From Bifidobacterium pseudolongum subsp. globosum (GTDB lineage: Bacteria; Actinomycetota; Actinomycetes; Actinomycetales; Bifidobacteriaceae), in NCBI RefSeq assembly GCF_000741295.1, contig NZ_JGZG01000002.1:62001-126000 (forward strand): a stretch of DNA of 64,000 nucleotides, in the 5' to 3' direction. The position numbers were made by a program, and so were the translations under genes. Below, piece by piece: positions 28,067 to 37,455 of the stretch (positions are counted from its first letter, which is position 1; each line of letters begins with the position of its first letter). A model generated the notes under the pieces. The model did not search any database, was not told where the DNA came from, and saw nothing but the letters and a program-made list of their open reading frames with translations.

Positions 28067-28831
28067 TTAGCGGTGGCGTCCATATAGCAGCTTCTTGGTC
28101 TGTGCGCGCAGCGCCTCTTTCCACCACACATCATCGGGTTTGTATACCGGATAGGTTTTGACGCGCAGTTTGCGCGTGCGCACCCACACATTGAGCAGAC
28201 GTTCCGCGAGGAATCCGAAGAGCCGCTGGTTGTACGCGTCATACCCTGTGGTGTCGATGCGCCGCTCCGCCTCGTCCAGAATGTCGAACAGCCACTCCAT
28301 GTACGCCGAGAACCGGCTCGTGTCCATTACAAACATGTTGTAGCTGTACAGCGCGTGCCCATCGAGCAGTTCGTCGAACGCCTGCACATACTCTGGGTGC
28401 TTTTCCTGCAGGATCGCGCGTACGGTATGCAAGTCGTCGATGTTGTGGAATTGGGCGAACTGCGCACGGATGGTCTTGGTGAGGATCCACGGTTCAGGAA
28501 GCACCACATCCACTTCGGTCAGGTCATGAGCGAACTGCGAGGCCGGCACAATGCGGCTTTTGCGCGCATCGGTGTAGAAAAAGCGCCGGTAATGCACAAA
28601 TCCCACATTCGCGCAGTCCACACAGGCGTTGCGCCACACCCAGTATTGTGCCGTCAGTTCGCAGAATTGCGGGTTTTTCGCGGAGATGTTCTCGCCGGTG
28701 TCATCGCGCACCGCAATGCTCGCATGGTTGTGCACGGCGCCGGCCAGAATCGGCACATACCCGGGTTCGGCAGGCGCGTCGAAGTCTTTGTGCGCCACAA
28801 TGTAGACGCGTGTATTCGCTTGGTCTGGCAT
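28067..28831 (-). CDS. DUF4422 glycosyltransferase-like protein
   Basis: 254 residues. VYIVAHKDFDAP at the start, the long central segment with GFVHYRRFF, and YNMFVMDTSRFSAYMEWLFDILDEAE match DUF4422, a family found in capsule and LPS loci and assumed to transfer sugars. The ATG at 28831 is three bases past the stop of the upstream GT2 gene, with AAGG eight bases ahead. The donor is unknown. Confidence 0.82.
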   Translation of the reverse strand: MPDQANTRVYIVAHKDFDAPAEPGYVPILAGAVHNHASIAVRDDTGENISAKNPQFCELTAQYWVWRNACVDCANVGFVHYRRFFYTDARKSRIVPASQFAHDLTEVDVVLPEPWILTKTIRAQFAQFHNIDDLHTVRAILQEKHPEYVQAFDELLDGHALYSYNMFVMDTSRFSAYMEWLFDILDEAERRIDTTGYDAYNQRLFGFLAERLLNVWVRTRKLRVKTYPVYKPDDVWWKEALRAQTKKLLYGRHR

Positions 28832-28833
28832 TG

Positions 28834-29730
28834 TCACCGCCTTGCGCTTTTCCGTGCGGCGCGCTTGGCGTCCAGCACGCCTTTGCGGTTGCCGGTGTAG
28901 CGGAAGATGCAATCGACGAAGAATCGCGCGGCTTCCATGATCTCCCCCTCTTTAAGTAATTCCTTCATCGTGTAGGTGAGCATCGAGAATCCTTCACCAG
29001 CTAACTCGGCGTTGCCGAGAATATCCGCGTGCTTGGTGATTTCCACGCCTTGGATGTAGTTGCGGTTGAACTGCTGCTTGAACGTGAAGTTGTGCGAGTG
29101 GACCACCTGCGCATCGGCTTCGTACACGATGGTCCAGCCTGCGCGGAGGAAACGCGCGGCGATGAACATGTCTTCGTTGGTGAGCACCGGGTTCTCGAAT
29201 CCCCCGACCTCCAAGTATGCGCTGCGGCGGTACGCCGCGCACACGTCGGAGGCACGGAAGGCGTTGATGCCCAAGCGTTTCACATCGGCTTTGGTGACCC
29301 TATGCGACTGGGGACGGTATGAGTACTCGCGCACAATGCGCTCAGCGGGCCGGGTGTCCGCGCGCGGCAACTGCCGCCCGTACACAAGTGCCACATGCTC
29401 ATCACTGAACGGTTTGACGATCCGTGCCAAAAACTCATTGTTCTTCGGCAACGCATCTTGTGTGAGGAAGCACACGAACTCCCCCGAGCTTTTGCGGAGC
29501 ACGTAGTCCCTCGTGCCACCATGGTTGAAATCCTTGCGGTCGATCACTAGCAGGCGCACCTCAGGGTGTTTAGTGCGCACAATCGCCTGTGTGTCATCGT
29601 CTGAAGAGGAATCCACCACAATGATTTCCGCAGGTGTGATGGTCTGCCGCTTCAACGCGGACAGCAGATCATCGATCATGGTGCCCGCGTTGAGCGTTGG
29701 AATGATCACCGAGATGTTATTGACAAACAA
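28834..29730 (-). CDS. Family 2 glycosyltransferase, first of a five-gene run
   Basis: 298 residues. SVIIPTLNAGTMIDDLLSALKRQT, VVDSSSDDDTQ, and FNHGGTRDYVLRKSSGEFVCFLTQDALP (the rhamnosyltransferase-type DQD/TQDA region), then EVGGFENPVLTNEDMFIAARFLRAG. This pattern is close to RfbN-like enzymes. It is the first gene of a same-strand block extending to 25153. The terminator at 29799-29814 separates it from ugd. Confidence 0.87.
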   Translation of the reverse strand: MFVNNISVIIPTLNAGTMIDDLLSALKRQTITPAEIIVVDSSSDDDTQAIVRTKHPEVRLLVIDRKDFNHGGTRDYVLRKSSGEFVCFLTQDALPKNNEFLARIVKPFSDEHVALVYGRQLPRADTRPAERIVREYSYRPQSHRVTKADVKRLGINAFRASDVCAAYRRSAYLEVGGFENPVLTNEDMFIAARFLRAGWTIVYEADAQVVHSHNFTFKQQFNRNYIQGVEITKHADILGNAELAGEGFSMLTYTMKELLKEGEIMEAARFFVDCIFRYTGNRKGVLDAKRAARKSARR

Positions 29731-29798
29731 AGTTCAACCTCACGCGTCGCTATGCAATCCCTCCAGTCTATCCAACTAGATGGTCTTTGCTCAACACG

Positions 29799-29814
29799 AG
29801 CGGGCACGCCCGCT
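29799..29814 (-). terminator. Hairpin downstream of ugd
   Basis: Seven-base GC arms at 29799-29805 and 29808-29814, 12 bases after the ugd stop. The two-base loop means the real stem is shorter. Confidence 0.45.
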
Positions 29815-29825
29815 ACAGGCGAACA

Positions 29826-31070
29826 TCAATCGCGGCGGAACAAGTCCCGAGTGAACACCTTATCTGAGGCATCAGCAAGCTCGTCGTTCCAACGGTTCGC
29901 GACGATGATGGAGGCACGCTGCTTGAACTCATCAAGGTCATGGGTCACTTCGCTGCCGAAGAACTCGGCATCGTCAAGCGTCGGTTCATACACCACGACC
30001 GGAATACCCTTGGCCTTGATGCGCTTCATGATGCCTTGGATGCTCGATTGGCGGAAGTTGTCGGAGCCGGACTTCATCGTCAGACGGTAGATGCCGACGA
30101 CTGGATGCGCTTCACCACTGATTGCGTTGAGGATCTCATCGGCGATGAAGTCCTTGCGCGTGGCATTCGACGCCACAATCGCCTCAATGAGGTTCTGTGG
30201 CACATCGGCGTAATTCGCCAGCAACTGCTTGGAATCTTTTGGCAGGCAATACCCACCATAGCCGAATGAGGGGTTGTTGTAGTGGCTGCCAATACGGGGG
30301 TCGAGGCATACACCGCGGATGATCTCAGCGGTATTCAGGCCACGGGAATCGGCATATGTATCGAGTTCATTGAAATATGCCACACGCAAAGCCAGGAAGG
30401 TGTTGGCGAACAGCTTGATTGCCTCGGCTTCGGTGGTGCCGCAGATCAACTCGGGAATGCCAGTCGTGCCATCGGCGTTCTTGCGGTCGTGTTCTTCAGG
30501 TGCGGCCCCCTGCGCCAGCAGGTTCGCAAAGGTACGGGCAGCTTCCACAGCTGCGGCATCGTCCATCGGTGCGCCGACGACGATACGCGAAGGGTGCAGG
30601 TTGTCGTACAGCGCGTGGCCTTCGCGCAGGAATTCCGGAGAGAAAATGATCTTCTCGTCGCCGGTCTTTTCGCGTAACTGTGCGGTATACCCAACCGGAA
30701 TCGTCGATTTGATCACGATCCAGCAGTCCGGATCATATTCGCGGATGGCCTTGATGGCGGCTTCAACGCTTGAGGTGTCAAAGTAGTTCTTGCGCTCGTC
30801 ATAGTTGGTAGGCGTGGCCACAACCGCATAATCCGCACCAGTGTAGGCAACGGCCGGATCAGTGGTGGCTTGGAAGTCCAGATGCATCGTGCCATCACGC
30901 TTGCCGTCGAGGAAACGTGTGATCTCCACATCCACAATCGGGCTTTCGCAATGGTTGAGCTTCTCCACCTTCTCAGGCACGATGTCCAACGCGTGCACTT
31001 CGTTATGCTGCGCAAGCAGCAACGCCACGGACAATCCCACATAGCCGGTGCCGGCAACTGCGATCTTCAT
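29826..31070 (-). CDS. ugd: UDP-glucose 6-dehydrogenase
   Basis: 414 residues. Oxidises UDP-glucose to UDP-glucuronate with NAD. N-terminal [14 protein letters not shown] (7-20) binds [29 protein letters not shown] and the thioester Cys in [19 protein letters not shown] are intact. The start at 31070 has GGA seven bases before it. It supplies uronic acid to the surface polymer encoded around it. It has its own upstream gap of 77 bases and a terminator, so it is likely a separate transcript. Confidence 0.96.
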   Translation of the reverse strand: MKIAVAGTGYVGLSVALLLAQHNEVHALDIVPEKVEKLNHCESPIVDVEITRFLDGKRDGTMHLDFQATTDPAVAYTGADYAVVATPTNYDERKNYFDTSSVEAAIKAIREYDPDCWIVIKSTIPVGYTAQLREKTGDEKIIFSPEFLREGHALYDNLHPSRIVVGAPMDDAAAVEAARTFANLLAQGAAPEEHDRKNADGTTGIPELICGTTEAEAIKLFANTFLALRVAYFNELDTYADSRGLNTAEIIRGVCLDPRIGSHYNNPSFGYGGYCLPKDSKQLLANYADVPQNLIEAIVASNATRKDFIADEILNAISGEAHPVVGIYRLTMKSGSDNFRQSSIQGIMKRIKAKGIPVVVYEPTLDDAEFFGSEVTHDLDEFKQRASIIVANRWNDELADASDKVFTRDLFRRD

Positions 31071-31147
31071 ATATATTCCTCGATTTCTAACGAATACTGC
31101 TCTGAGTTCCAAAGATATTGTTGGGAGCTGACACAGTAGCTATTGCA

Positions 31148-32683
31148 TCAGTATGCCCCGCTCGGGTGCAGCACCGTGCCGATGGTGCGCATGATGTACA
31201 CGACGTCTCCCATCACGCTCCAATCCTGCACGTAGCTCACGTCGAGCTGACGGCTTTCCTCTTCGTCAAGGTCGTTGCGCCCAGACACCTGCCACGGGCC
31301 GGTGATGCCTGGTTTGACGAGCAGGCGCGTAGCGTAGACCGGGTCGTACTCCTGTACCTCGAAGTCACGCTGCGGACGCGGCCCAACCACGCTCATGCTG
31401 CCCATGAACACGTCGAAGAACTGCGGCAGCTCGTCAAGGCTTGTCTTGCGAATGAAATTGCCGACCTTCGTGATGCGAGGATCATGCTTGAGTTTGTACC
31501 GTGCACCCATCTCCTGCCCGTTCGCGACAAGCACTTCTTTCAGGTGTTGGTCCGCATCCACGCGCATCGAGCGGAATTTGTGGATATAGAATGGCTTACC
31601 GCGCAGGCCAATGCGTTCCTGCTTGTAGAACACCGGACCACCGTCTTCGATCTTGATGGCGATTGCCACGATGAGCATGATCCACGACGAGAGCACGATG
31701 GCGAGCGACGAGACGACGATGTCGAAGATGCGCTTCTTGACCTTGGCCACCGGCGAGTACTGTGGCAGGCTGATCGTCATGATGCTCATGCCCTGGATGT
31801 TGCGCATCTGTGTGGCATGCTCGGCGATGTCGAGCGCGGAGGTGATCAATGCGATCTCCAGATTGAGCGATTCCATCTGCACGGCGAATGTGCTCAGGTT
31901 GTCGGAGAAGCGGTCGAGCACATCCGTCACCATCACAGTTTGCGCGCCGGTCTGTGCAATGCGGCCGGCCAGATGGTCGCCGTATTCGATCATCTCGATC
32001 GGCTCGCCCCAAGATTCGCGCACCATCGTATTGAGCACATCGATGTCCGGGTCCGCCTCAATCAAACCGGTTTCACGGTTCACACGGATTGGGCATACCC
32101 GCACCGGTTTGTAGTTGAGCTGCTTGCGCTGTTGCAGGAATTTGAGAATCTGCCCAATGCCTTCAGGTGAACCCACAATGACCGTAGGGTAGGCGTAATC
32201 GCCCTTGCGATGGCGGTAGGTGAGGAAGCGGCGCGCCACAAAGCGCACGATCATCTCGGCCAACCACACACACAATGACGTCATGCATACCGAGTAGAAC
32301 GAGACATTCGTCTGCATGATGAAATTGAGTGCACATACGCCCACCCAACTGAACACCGTTGCTTTAAGTAGCAGGATATTGAGTTGATAGCCATCGGCGA
32401 ACACATGCCTGTGATAGACGCCGGAGGAATGGGCGCAGAAGACCCAGATGATCGCACACACCGCCACATACAAATACACACTGATGGGGAGGTTGAGTTG
32501 AAGGCGTGTGGTGAACAAATCCATCTCTTTGCTGAAGTACATCACCACAAGGCCCACGCAGAAATACACCACTGCGTCGAACGCCATGAGGGCAAGATTC
32601 AGCACAAGGCGCCAATGCAGCACTTTGGCGGATTGACGCTCCACCTTCTGTGCGAGCTGCGCATCGCTCTTTTCCTCTGTCAT
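31148..32683 (-). CDS. Undecaprenyl-phosphate sugar-1-phosphate transferase (priming enzyme)
   Basis: 511 residues. About five membrane helices: four in the first ~150 residues and one near 320-350 before the catalytic domain. The C-terminal domain carries the signature of polyprenyl-phosphate hexose-1-phosphate transferases: KQERIGLRGKPFYIHKFRSMR, then KVGNFIRKTSLDELPQFFDVF and MSVVGPRP. It starts repeat-unit assembly by linking a phosphosugar (often glucose or galactose) to undecaprenyl phosphate. GGAG lies before the ATG. It is the outermost gene of the 17-33 kb polysaccharide block. Confidence 0.94.
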   Translation of the reverse strand: MTEEKSDAQLAQKVERQSAKVLHWRLVLNLALMAFDAVVYFCVGLVVMYFSKEMDLFTTRLQLNLPISVYLYVAVCAIIWVFCAHSSGVYHRHVFADGYQLNILLLKATVFSWVGVCALNFIMQTNVSFYSVCMTSLCVWLAEMIVRFVARRFLTYRHRKGDYAYPTVIVGSPEGIGQILKFLQQRKQLNYKPVRVCPIRVNRETGLIEADPDIDVLNTMVRESWGEPIEMIEYGDHLAGRIAQTGAQTVMVTDVLDRFSDNLSTFAVQMESLNLEIALITSALDIAEHATQMRNIQGMSIMTISLPQYSPVAKVKKRIFDIVVSSLAIVLSSWIMLIVAIAIKIEDGGPVFYKQERIGLRGKPFYIHKFRSMRVDADQHLKEVLVANGQEMGARYKLKHDPRITKVGNFIRKTSLDELPQFFDVFMGSMSVVGPRPQRDFEVQEYDPVYATRLLVKPGITGPWQVSGRNDLDEEESRQLDVSYVQDWSVMGDVVYIMRTIGTVLHPSGAY

Positions 32684-32939
32684 GGTTCTCCTTCTCGCCT
32701 GCTCACACAGCGCTCAGGCCTGTTCCCTCACCGCACGTGGCGGTACCCGCTTTGCGCATAACAAGCCAATACTACCTTGCCCCCTGCCGCAAACTGCACA
32801 TCATGGTACATGCTTGCATGTTCGCCATGGTTTCTCAGTAGGTGAAGCACGATGTGCTCCGTTTACAATATGAATTGGGCGAAGTATAGGTTCATGACCA
32901 TCGTATGTACGACGAGGCACTTTCCAAAGGAGATTCGTG

Positions 32940-33515
32940 ATGGAACAGGCACAAGGCAACACCGGTTCGTTCAATGCCGTGGAATACGGCCCAGGGCAAG
33001 CCGCTCGGGATGCCGAGCATGATGCGTTGAAGACCGATGAACTCACGGAACCCCGCGCACTCAACACAGACCCGCTGACCGCTGCCGTCACGCCTGACAA
33101 CGCCGTGATGCCCGATCCTTCCACTGATGACGTGATCACCGGCGAGTTCACTGCAACCGAAGCAGAAAGCGATGACGGGGCGATTGCCGACGAGGAACTG
33201 CGTCAGTTCGAAAAGCGCATCGACGACATCCTCGCGACCGGCGAACTTGACGAAACACTGCGCGTGATCGATGCCAAAGGCGTGGCACAGGTGCTTCCCG
33301 TACTCGATTCTGAACCGATTTCGCATCTGCTCGAGGGCATTGAGGAAATCGGCGGCCGCGCCAATGTGTTCGTCCGCACCGCGGACGGCATCGCCGTGCT
33401 CAACGTGGTGGAATACAGCCCGGAAGACCAGAGCGCACGGCAGGCGGATGATACGCCGACCGGAGAAACGCCTGTGGTCAACGCCGAGGAAGCGGCAGAA
33501 CAGCCAACAGAATGA
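32940..33515 (+). CDS. Acidic hypothetical protein coupled to the MFS transporter
   Basis: 191 residues, strongly acidic, no signal peptide or membrane helix. A likely disordered N-terminal ~75 residues (many Thr/Asp/Glu) precedes a small folded part (about 80-165: ELRQFEKRIDDILATGELDETLRVIDAKGVAQVLPVLD). AAAGGAG lies seven bases before the ATG at 32940; a GTG three bases earlier is an alternative. The stop overlaps the MFS start by four bases, so translation is coupled and the protein may modulate the transporter. No family is recognised. Confidence 0.75.
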   Translation: MEQAQGNTGSFNAVEYGPGQAARDAEHDALKTDELTEPRALNTDPLTAAVTPDNAVMPDPSTDDVITGEFTATEAESDDGAIADEELRQFEKRIDDILATGELDETLRVIDAKGVAQVLPVLDSEPISHLLEGIEEIGGRANVFVRTADGIAVLNVVEYSPEDQSARQADDTPTGETPVVNAEEAAEQPTE

Positions 33516-35128
33516 GTCTTCCGAAGCCACCACAGCCAGGGCGCCCCTACACGCGTGATGTGCACCACAGCCCCGAGACGGTCGAGCACGAAGGCCGCAT
33601 AGCCGGCCTGTCCACCGTGCTCACCGGCGAGATGTCGTACCGCAACGACCATCTGACACGTCCGGCGTTCATCTCGCTCGCCATCCTCACGTTCATCACC
33701 TTCGTCGGCAACTTCACGCAGCTGCAGCTCAGCGCCGCCCTGCCGTCGCTCGTCGACGACTTCGGCATTTCCGTGACGCTCGGCCAATGGATGACGTCGA
33801 TCTTCCAGCTGACGATGGGCGTGATGGTGCCGCTCACCGCATACCTGACGCGACGGTTCTCAACGCGCCAGATCGTCATCGCCTCGATGGTCGTGTTCAC
33901 GGTCGGCTCGGTGCTCGCATGGCTCAGCCCCACGTTCCCGCTCGCGCTGTTTGGCCGCTTCCTTGAGGCAGTCGGCACGGGCGTCATGTGGCCGGTTCTG
34001 CAGATCACCGTATTCTCGATTTTCCCGCTTGACAGGCGTGGCATGGCAATGGGCATCGTCGGCATGGCGATGGCCGTCGCGCCGGCGATTGGCCCAACGC
34101 TCGGCGGACTGCAGACGGATATGAACGGCTGGAGGGCCATCTTCCTGACGCTCACTGTCATCGGCTGCATCTCGATCCTGCTCGCTGTGTTCGGATTGCA
34201 TAACTTCGGTGAGTCAGACAAAGCTGCGCACGCGGACTTCTTCTCAGTCGGGCTGTCCATCATCGGCTTCGGTGGGCTGATGTTCGGCTTCACGAACATC
34301 CAGGCATACCCGCTGGCGGCGCCTGTTGTATGGCTCCCGATGATCATCGGCCTCGCCGGCATCGTATGGTTCGTACTGCGTCAGTTCCGCAATGAGCGAC
34401 GCTTCAAGACCGGCAAGACAAGCCGCCCCGCATTGCTCGACCTCTCGGTGTTGCGTAATGCGCATTTCTCCGTCGGCACCATCATCGCATCGTTGAGCTT
34501 CTTCGCGTTCAGCTCGCTCGTCGTACTCATCCCGCTCTACATCCAGAACTGCCGCGGCTACACAGCCACCATAAGCGGTCTTGTCATGCTCCCCGGCGCA
34601 ATCGCCCAGGCCATCGCCCAGTTCTTTGGCGGCCGCGCGCTCGACAGGTTCGGGGCACGCCCTGTCGCCATGGTCGGCACCATCCTGCTGTGCCTTGGTA
34701 CAACGATGATGAGCATGATCGGCATGGGCACCTGGATCTGGTACATCTCGATCTGCCAGTTCATCCGGCAGATCGGCATGGGCTTCGTCATGATGCCGGT
34801 CACCACGTGGTCACTCAACTGCCTTAAGCCTGCCGAAGTATCGGCCGGTTCAGCCGTCACCAACACGGTACGGCAGATCGCTGGTGCGATCGGGTCCCCT
34901 GTCATGATCCTCATCATGTATTCGATCGCCGCAGCCCAGATGGGCGCCGGACGCCCGGATATAGAAGCAAGCGTCATCGGCATTGAATGGGCGCTGCGTA
35001 TCAGCGCGATCATCAACTTCATCATGATTCTGATGGTCGTCTTCGGCGTCAAGGGCGAAGACGCCGGCTCGGCACGCAGTGCCGTACGCCGTGCACTGCG
35101 TCATGCAAAGGCCGCATCCGCACAGTAA
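33512..35128 (+). CDS. MFS efflux transporter, DHA2 (14-helix) type
   Basis: 538 residues. A ~45-residue cytoplasmic tail precedes about 14 hydrophobic helices. PSLVDDFGISVTLGQWMTSIFQLTMGVMVPLTAYLTRRFSTRQI holds the motif A region, and GPTLGGLQTDMNGWRAIFL the motif C-like region of the EmrB/QacA group. It probably exports drugs or other lipophilic compounds with protons; the substrate is unknown. Translation is coupled to the upstream acidic protein. Its stop is three bases from the convergent mntH stop. Confidence 0.9.
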   Translation: MSLPKPPQPGRPYTRDVHHSPETVEHEGRIAGLSTVLTGEMSYRNDHLTRPAFISLAILTFITFVGNFTQLQLSAALPSLVDDFGISVTLGQWMTSIFQLTMGVMVPLTAYLTRRFSTRQIVIASMVVFTVGSVLAWLSPTFPLALFGRFLEAVGTGVMWPVLQITVFSIFPLDRRGMAMGIVGMAMAVAPAIGPTLGGLQTDMNGWRAIFLTLTVIGCISILLAVFGLHNFGESDKAAHADFFSVGLSIIGFGGLMFGFTNIQAYPLAAPVVWLPMIIGLAGIVWFVLRQFRNERRFKTGKTSRPALLDLSVLRNAHFSVGTIIASLSFFAFSSLVVLIPLYIQNCRGYTATISGLVMLPGAIAQAIAQFFGGRALDRFGARPVAMVGTILLCLGTTMMSMIGMGTWIWYISICQFIRQIGMGFVMMPVTTWSLNCLKPAEVSAGSAVTNTVRQIAGAIGSPVMILIMYSIAAAQMGAGRPDIEASVIGIEWALRISAIINFIMILMVVFGVKGEDAGSARSAVRRALRHAKAASAQ

Positions 35129-35131
35129 TAC

Positions 35132-36466
35132 TTACGCCTTGCCCATGAGCGTGAGCATAATGAGCACGGCGTTGAGCGCGATGATCAGCGCCACGACCGC
35201 CAAACAGACGATGTGCTTGATACGCCCATCCGCGTATTGACCCATCAACGTGCGGTCGTGCGTGTAGCGCATCAGCGGAATGATCGCGAACGGAATGCCG
35301 ATCGACAGCACCACCTGCCCAACAATCAGCGCCTCGGTCGGATTGTTGGCGAGTGCAAGCACCACAAGCGCCGGCACGAGCGTGGCCACACGGCATGCCC
35401 ACATGGGCACGTCCACGCGCAGCAGTCCCTTCATGATCTCCGAGCCAGCGTAGGTGCCGACGGATGTGGATGAGAGCGACGACGCGAGCAGACCAATGGA
35501 GAAAATGGTGCCGACGACAGGCCCCAGCACCTGCGCGATCGCGTGTTGCGCGCCCTCGATCGTGTCGGTGCCCGTCATACCGTAGAGCGAATTCGCCGCG
35601 AGCACGAGCAGTGCGATGTTCACCGTGCCGGCGATCGCGAGCGCCCACACGACGTCGATGCGGCTGCCGTGCATCATCTCGCGTACGCTCGGCCTGTCTG
35701 TGCCTGCGCCGAAATGGTCGTTCACGAGTGTGGAATGCAGATAGATCACGTGCGGCATCACGGTCGCGCCCAGCATCGACGTGGCCATCAGCACCGACGA
35801 CCCGTCGGTGAACCGCGGGATCAATCCCTCCGCCACGGCAAGCGGATTGGGCGGGTCGATGAACAGGCCGGCGATGAACCCAAAGGTGATCACGAGCAGC
35901 AGGCCGATGACAAGCCGTTCGAAGATCTTGTGCGTCTCACCGCCCTGGAACAGCAGCAGCACCGTGGAGACGGCGCCGATGATGCACCCGCCCACGAGCA
36001 GGGGCACACCAAACAGCAGATTCAGTGCGATGGCGCCGCCGATGACTTCGGCGAGGTCGGTGGCGATGGCGATGACCTCGGCCTGCATGAGGAACAGGAA
36101 ACGCCCGGCCGTGCCCATGCGCTGCCCGAGGATCTGCGGCAGGCTTTTGCCGGTGACGATGCCGAGTTTCGCCGCCTGATATTGGATTAGCACGCTCATG
36201 CAGTTGGCCACGACGAGCACCCACACCAACAGGTAGCCGTATTTCGCGCCGGAGGTGAGGTTCGCCGCCACGTTGCCCGGGTCCACGTAGGCCACCGCCG
36301 CCACAAACGCCGGCCCAAGCATGCTGGCGAGCGCGTGCGCCGGTTTCTCCGGCTTGCCGTTCGCTTTGCGCTCGATCGCAATGTCTTGGTTCGCCTCGGC
36401 TTGCAATGCGAGCGCGTCGATGTCCGCCGGCGCTTCCGGTGCGCTCTGTTGCTTACCTTGGCTCAT
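35132..36466 (-). CDS. mntH: Nramp-family divalent metal transporter
   Basis: 444 residues, about 11 helices. The metal-site motifs are intact: DPGN in AAVAYVDPGNVAANL (first helix) and TVMPHVIYLHSTLV (sixth helix, with the canonical Met-Pro-His). The family imports Mn2+ and Fe2+ with protons across the cell membrane. A ~45-residue cytoplasmic N-terminal extension is longer than usual. No MntR or Fur box was recognised upstream. Confidence 0.94.
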   Translation of the reverse strand: MSQGKQQSAPEAPADIDALALQAEANQDIAIERKANGKPEKPAHALASMLGPAFVAAVAYVDPGNVAANLTSGAKYGYLLVWVLVVANCMSVLIQYQAAKLGIVTGKSLPQILGQRMGTAGRFLFLMQAEVIAIATDLAEVIGGAIALNLLFGVPLLVGGCIIGAVSTVLLLFQGGETHKIFERLVIGLLLVITFGFIAGLFIDPPNPLAVAEGLIPRFTDGSSVLMATSMLGATVMPHVIYLHSTLVNDHFGAGTDRPSVREMMHGSRIDVVWALAIAGTVNIALLVLAANSLYGMTGTDTIEGAQHAIAQVLGPVVGTIFSIGLLASSLSSTSVGTYAGSEIMKGLLRVDVPMWACRVATLVPALVVLALANNPTEALIVGQVVLSIGIPFAIIPLMRYTHDRTLMGQYADGRIKHIVCLAVVALIIALNAVLIMLTLMGKA

Positions 36467-36544
36467 TATGCATCACGACTCCTCGACTACCGCAGCCTAT
36501 CTTCGGATTCCATTGTGTCGAATTATCGTGGTTTCGCGCGCCGC

Positions 36545-37291
36545 TCAATCATTGGGAATCGCCTGCCCCGGGCAGGAGTGCAGCACGCTGAGCATCGCGC
36601 GTTTCTCCTGCGTCGTCACGCTCAGCCCGTACTTGTCTTTCACACCGATCTGCCGCGCCACGTAATCGCACCGGTATTCGCCGTTCGTCGGCAGCCAGTA
36701 CGCCGCCGACGCCGCGCCTTTCTCCTGGTTCGCCGGGCCGTCCACCGCGAGCAGATTGTAGAGATCGTTGCCGAAGCGGAACCGCTTCTGCTGGCTCCAG
36801 TCGCGCGCGCCGGACTGCCACGCGTTCTGCAGCGCCACCACATGGTCGATCTGCACGGCCGAACTGGTGGTCTGCCCGCGCTGGAAGTGGATCGTCTTGC
36901 CTGTATACGGATCCGCGAGCACGCCGGACTTGACTTTGCACCCGCCGAGCTTGGTGTATTTCACGTCGGTCAGGTCGCGGGCGAGCACGTCTTCGCGCAC
37001 GTCGCAGCCATTGCCGTCGTCGTCTGTTTCGCGGTAGCCGAAGAGTTCACGCTCGTAGCCGTTCGTGGAGACGTCGTCGTCCACCGGCAGTTTCTGCAAC
37101 GTCTCCGCTGCCGTGCCCGTGGCGTGGTACTGCCCAGTGATTTCCGCGAATTTCGGACTGATGCGCGGCAGGACCACACCAATCGTCACACCAATCACTA
37201 TGGCGATCACGAGCAGAATCAACACGCGCTCAGCCACACTGGAACTGTTGAAGTAGTTGCGGCCGAAATGCTTGGAACGTCTACGAGTCAT
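36545..37291 (-). CDS. Membrane-anchored HNH-type nuclease domain protein (DUF1524-like)
   Basis: 248 residues. Basic N-terminus, one membrane helix (about 22-42), then an extracytoplasmic domain. The nuclease core is VQIDHVVALQNAWQSGARDW (the Asp-His pair), NDLYNLLAVDGPANQEKG and AAYWLPTNGEYRCDYVARQ. This matches exported HNH/DUF1524 proteins of actinobacteria, which probably degrade extracellular nucleic acid. The start was placed at the ATG at 37291, just before the basic/hydrophobic anchor; the longer frame lacks homology-like content. It is divergent from the acyltransferase. Confidence 0.85.
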   Translation of the reverse strand: MTRRRSKHFGRNYFNSSSVAERVLILLVIAIVIGVTIGVVLPRISPKFAEITGQYHATGTAAETLQKLPVDDDVSTNGYERELFGYRETDDDGNGCDVREDVLARDLTDVKYTKLGGCKVKSGVLADPYTGKTIHFQRGQTTSSAVQIDHVVALQNAWQSGARDWSQQKRFRFGNDLYNLLAVDGPANQEKGAASAAYWLPTNGEYRCDYVARQIGVKDKYGLSVTTQEKRAMLSVLHSCPGQAIPND

Positions 37292-37455
37292 GCGCTCTAC
37301 TGTCGCGCGAATCGTGTGGAAAATCAAGCTGCGTGGCGCATACAAATCGTTTCGTATGATTTTCAGCCGGCACCGACATGTCGTCTTCAGCAATACCGGT
37401 CGACATAGTTTGGTAAGATTAAAAGAGTTTAGTCATTATTGGGGAAGAACAACTT

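Noticed and set aside
32684..32939. tRNA or structured RNA between the priming transferase and the acidic protein
   Set aside because: No cloverleaf or T-loop pattern could be found in either orientation.
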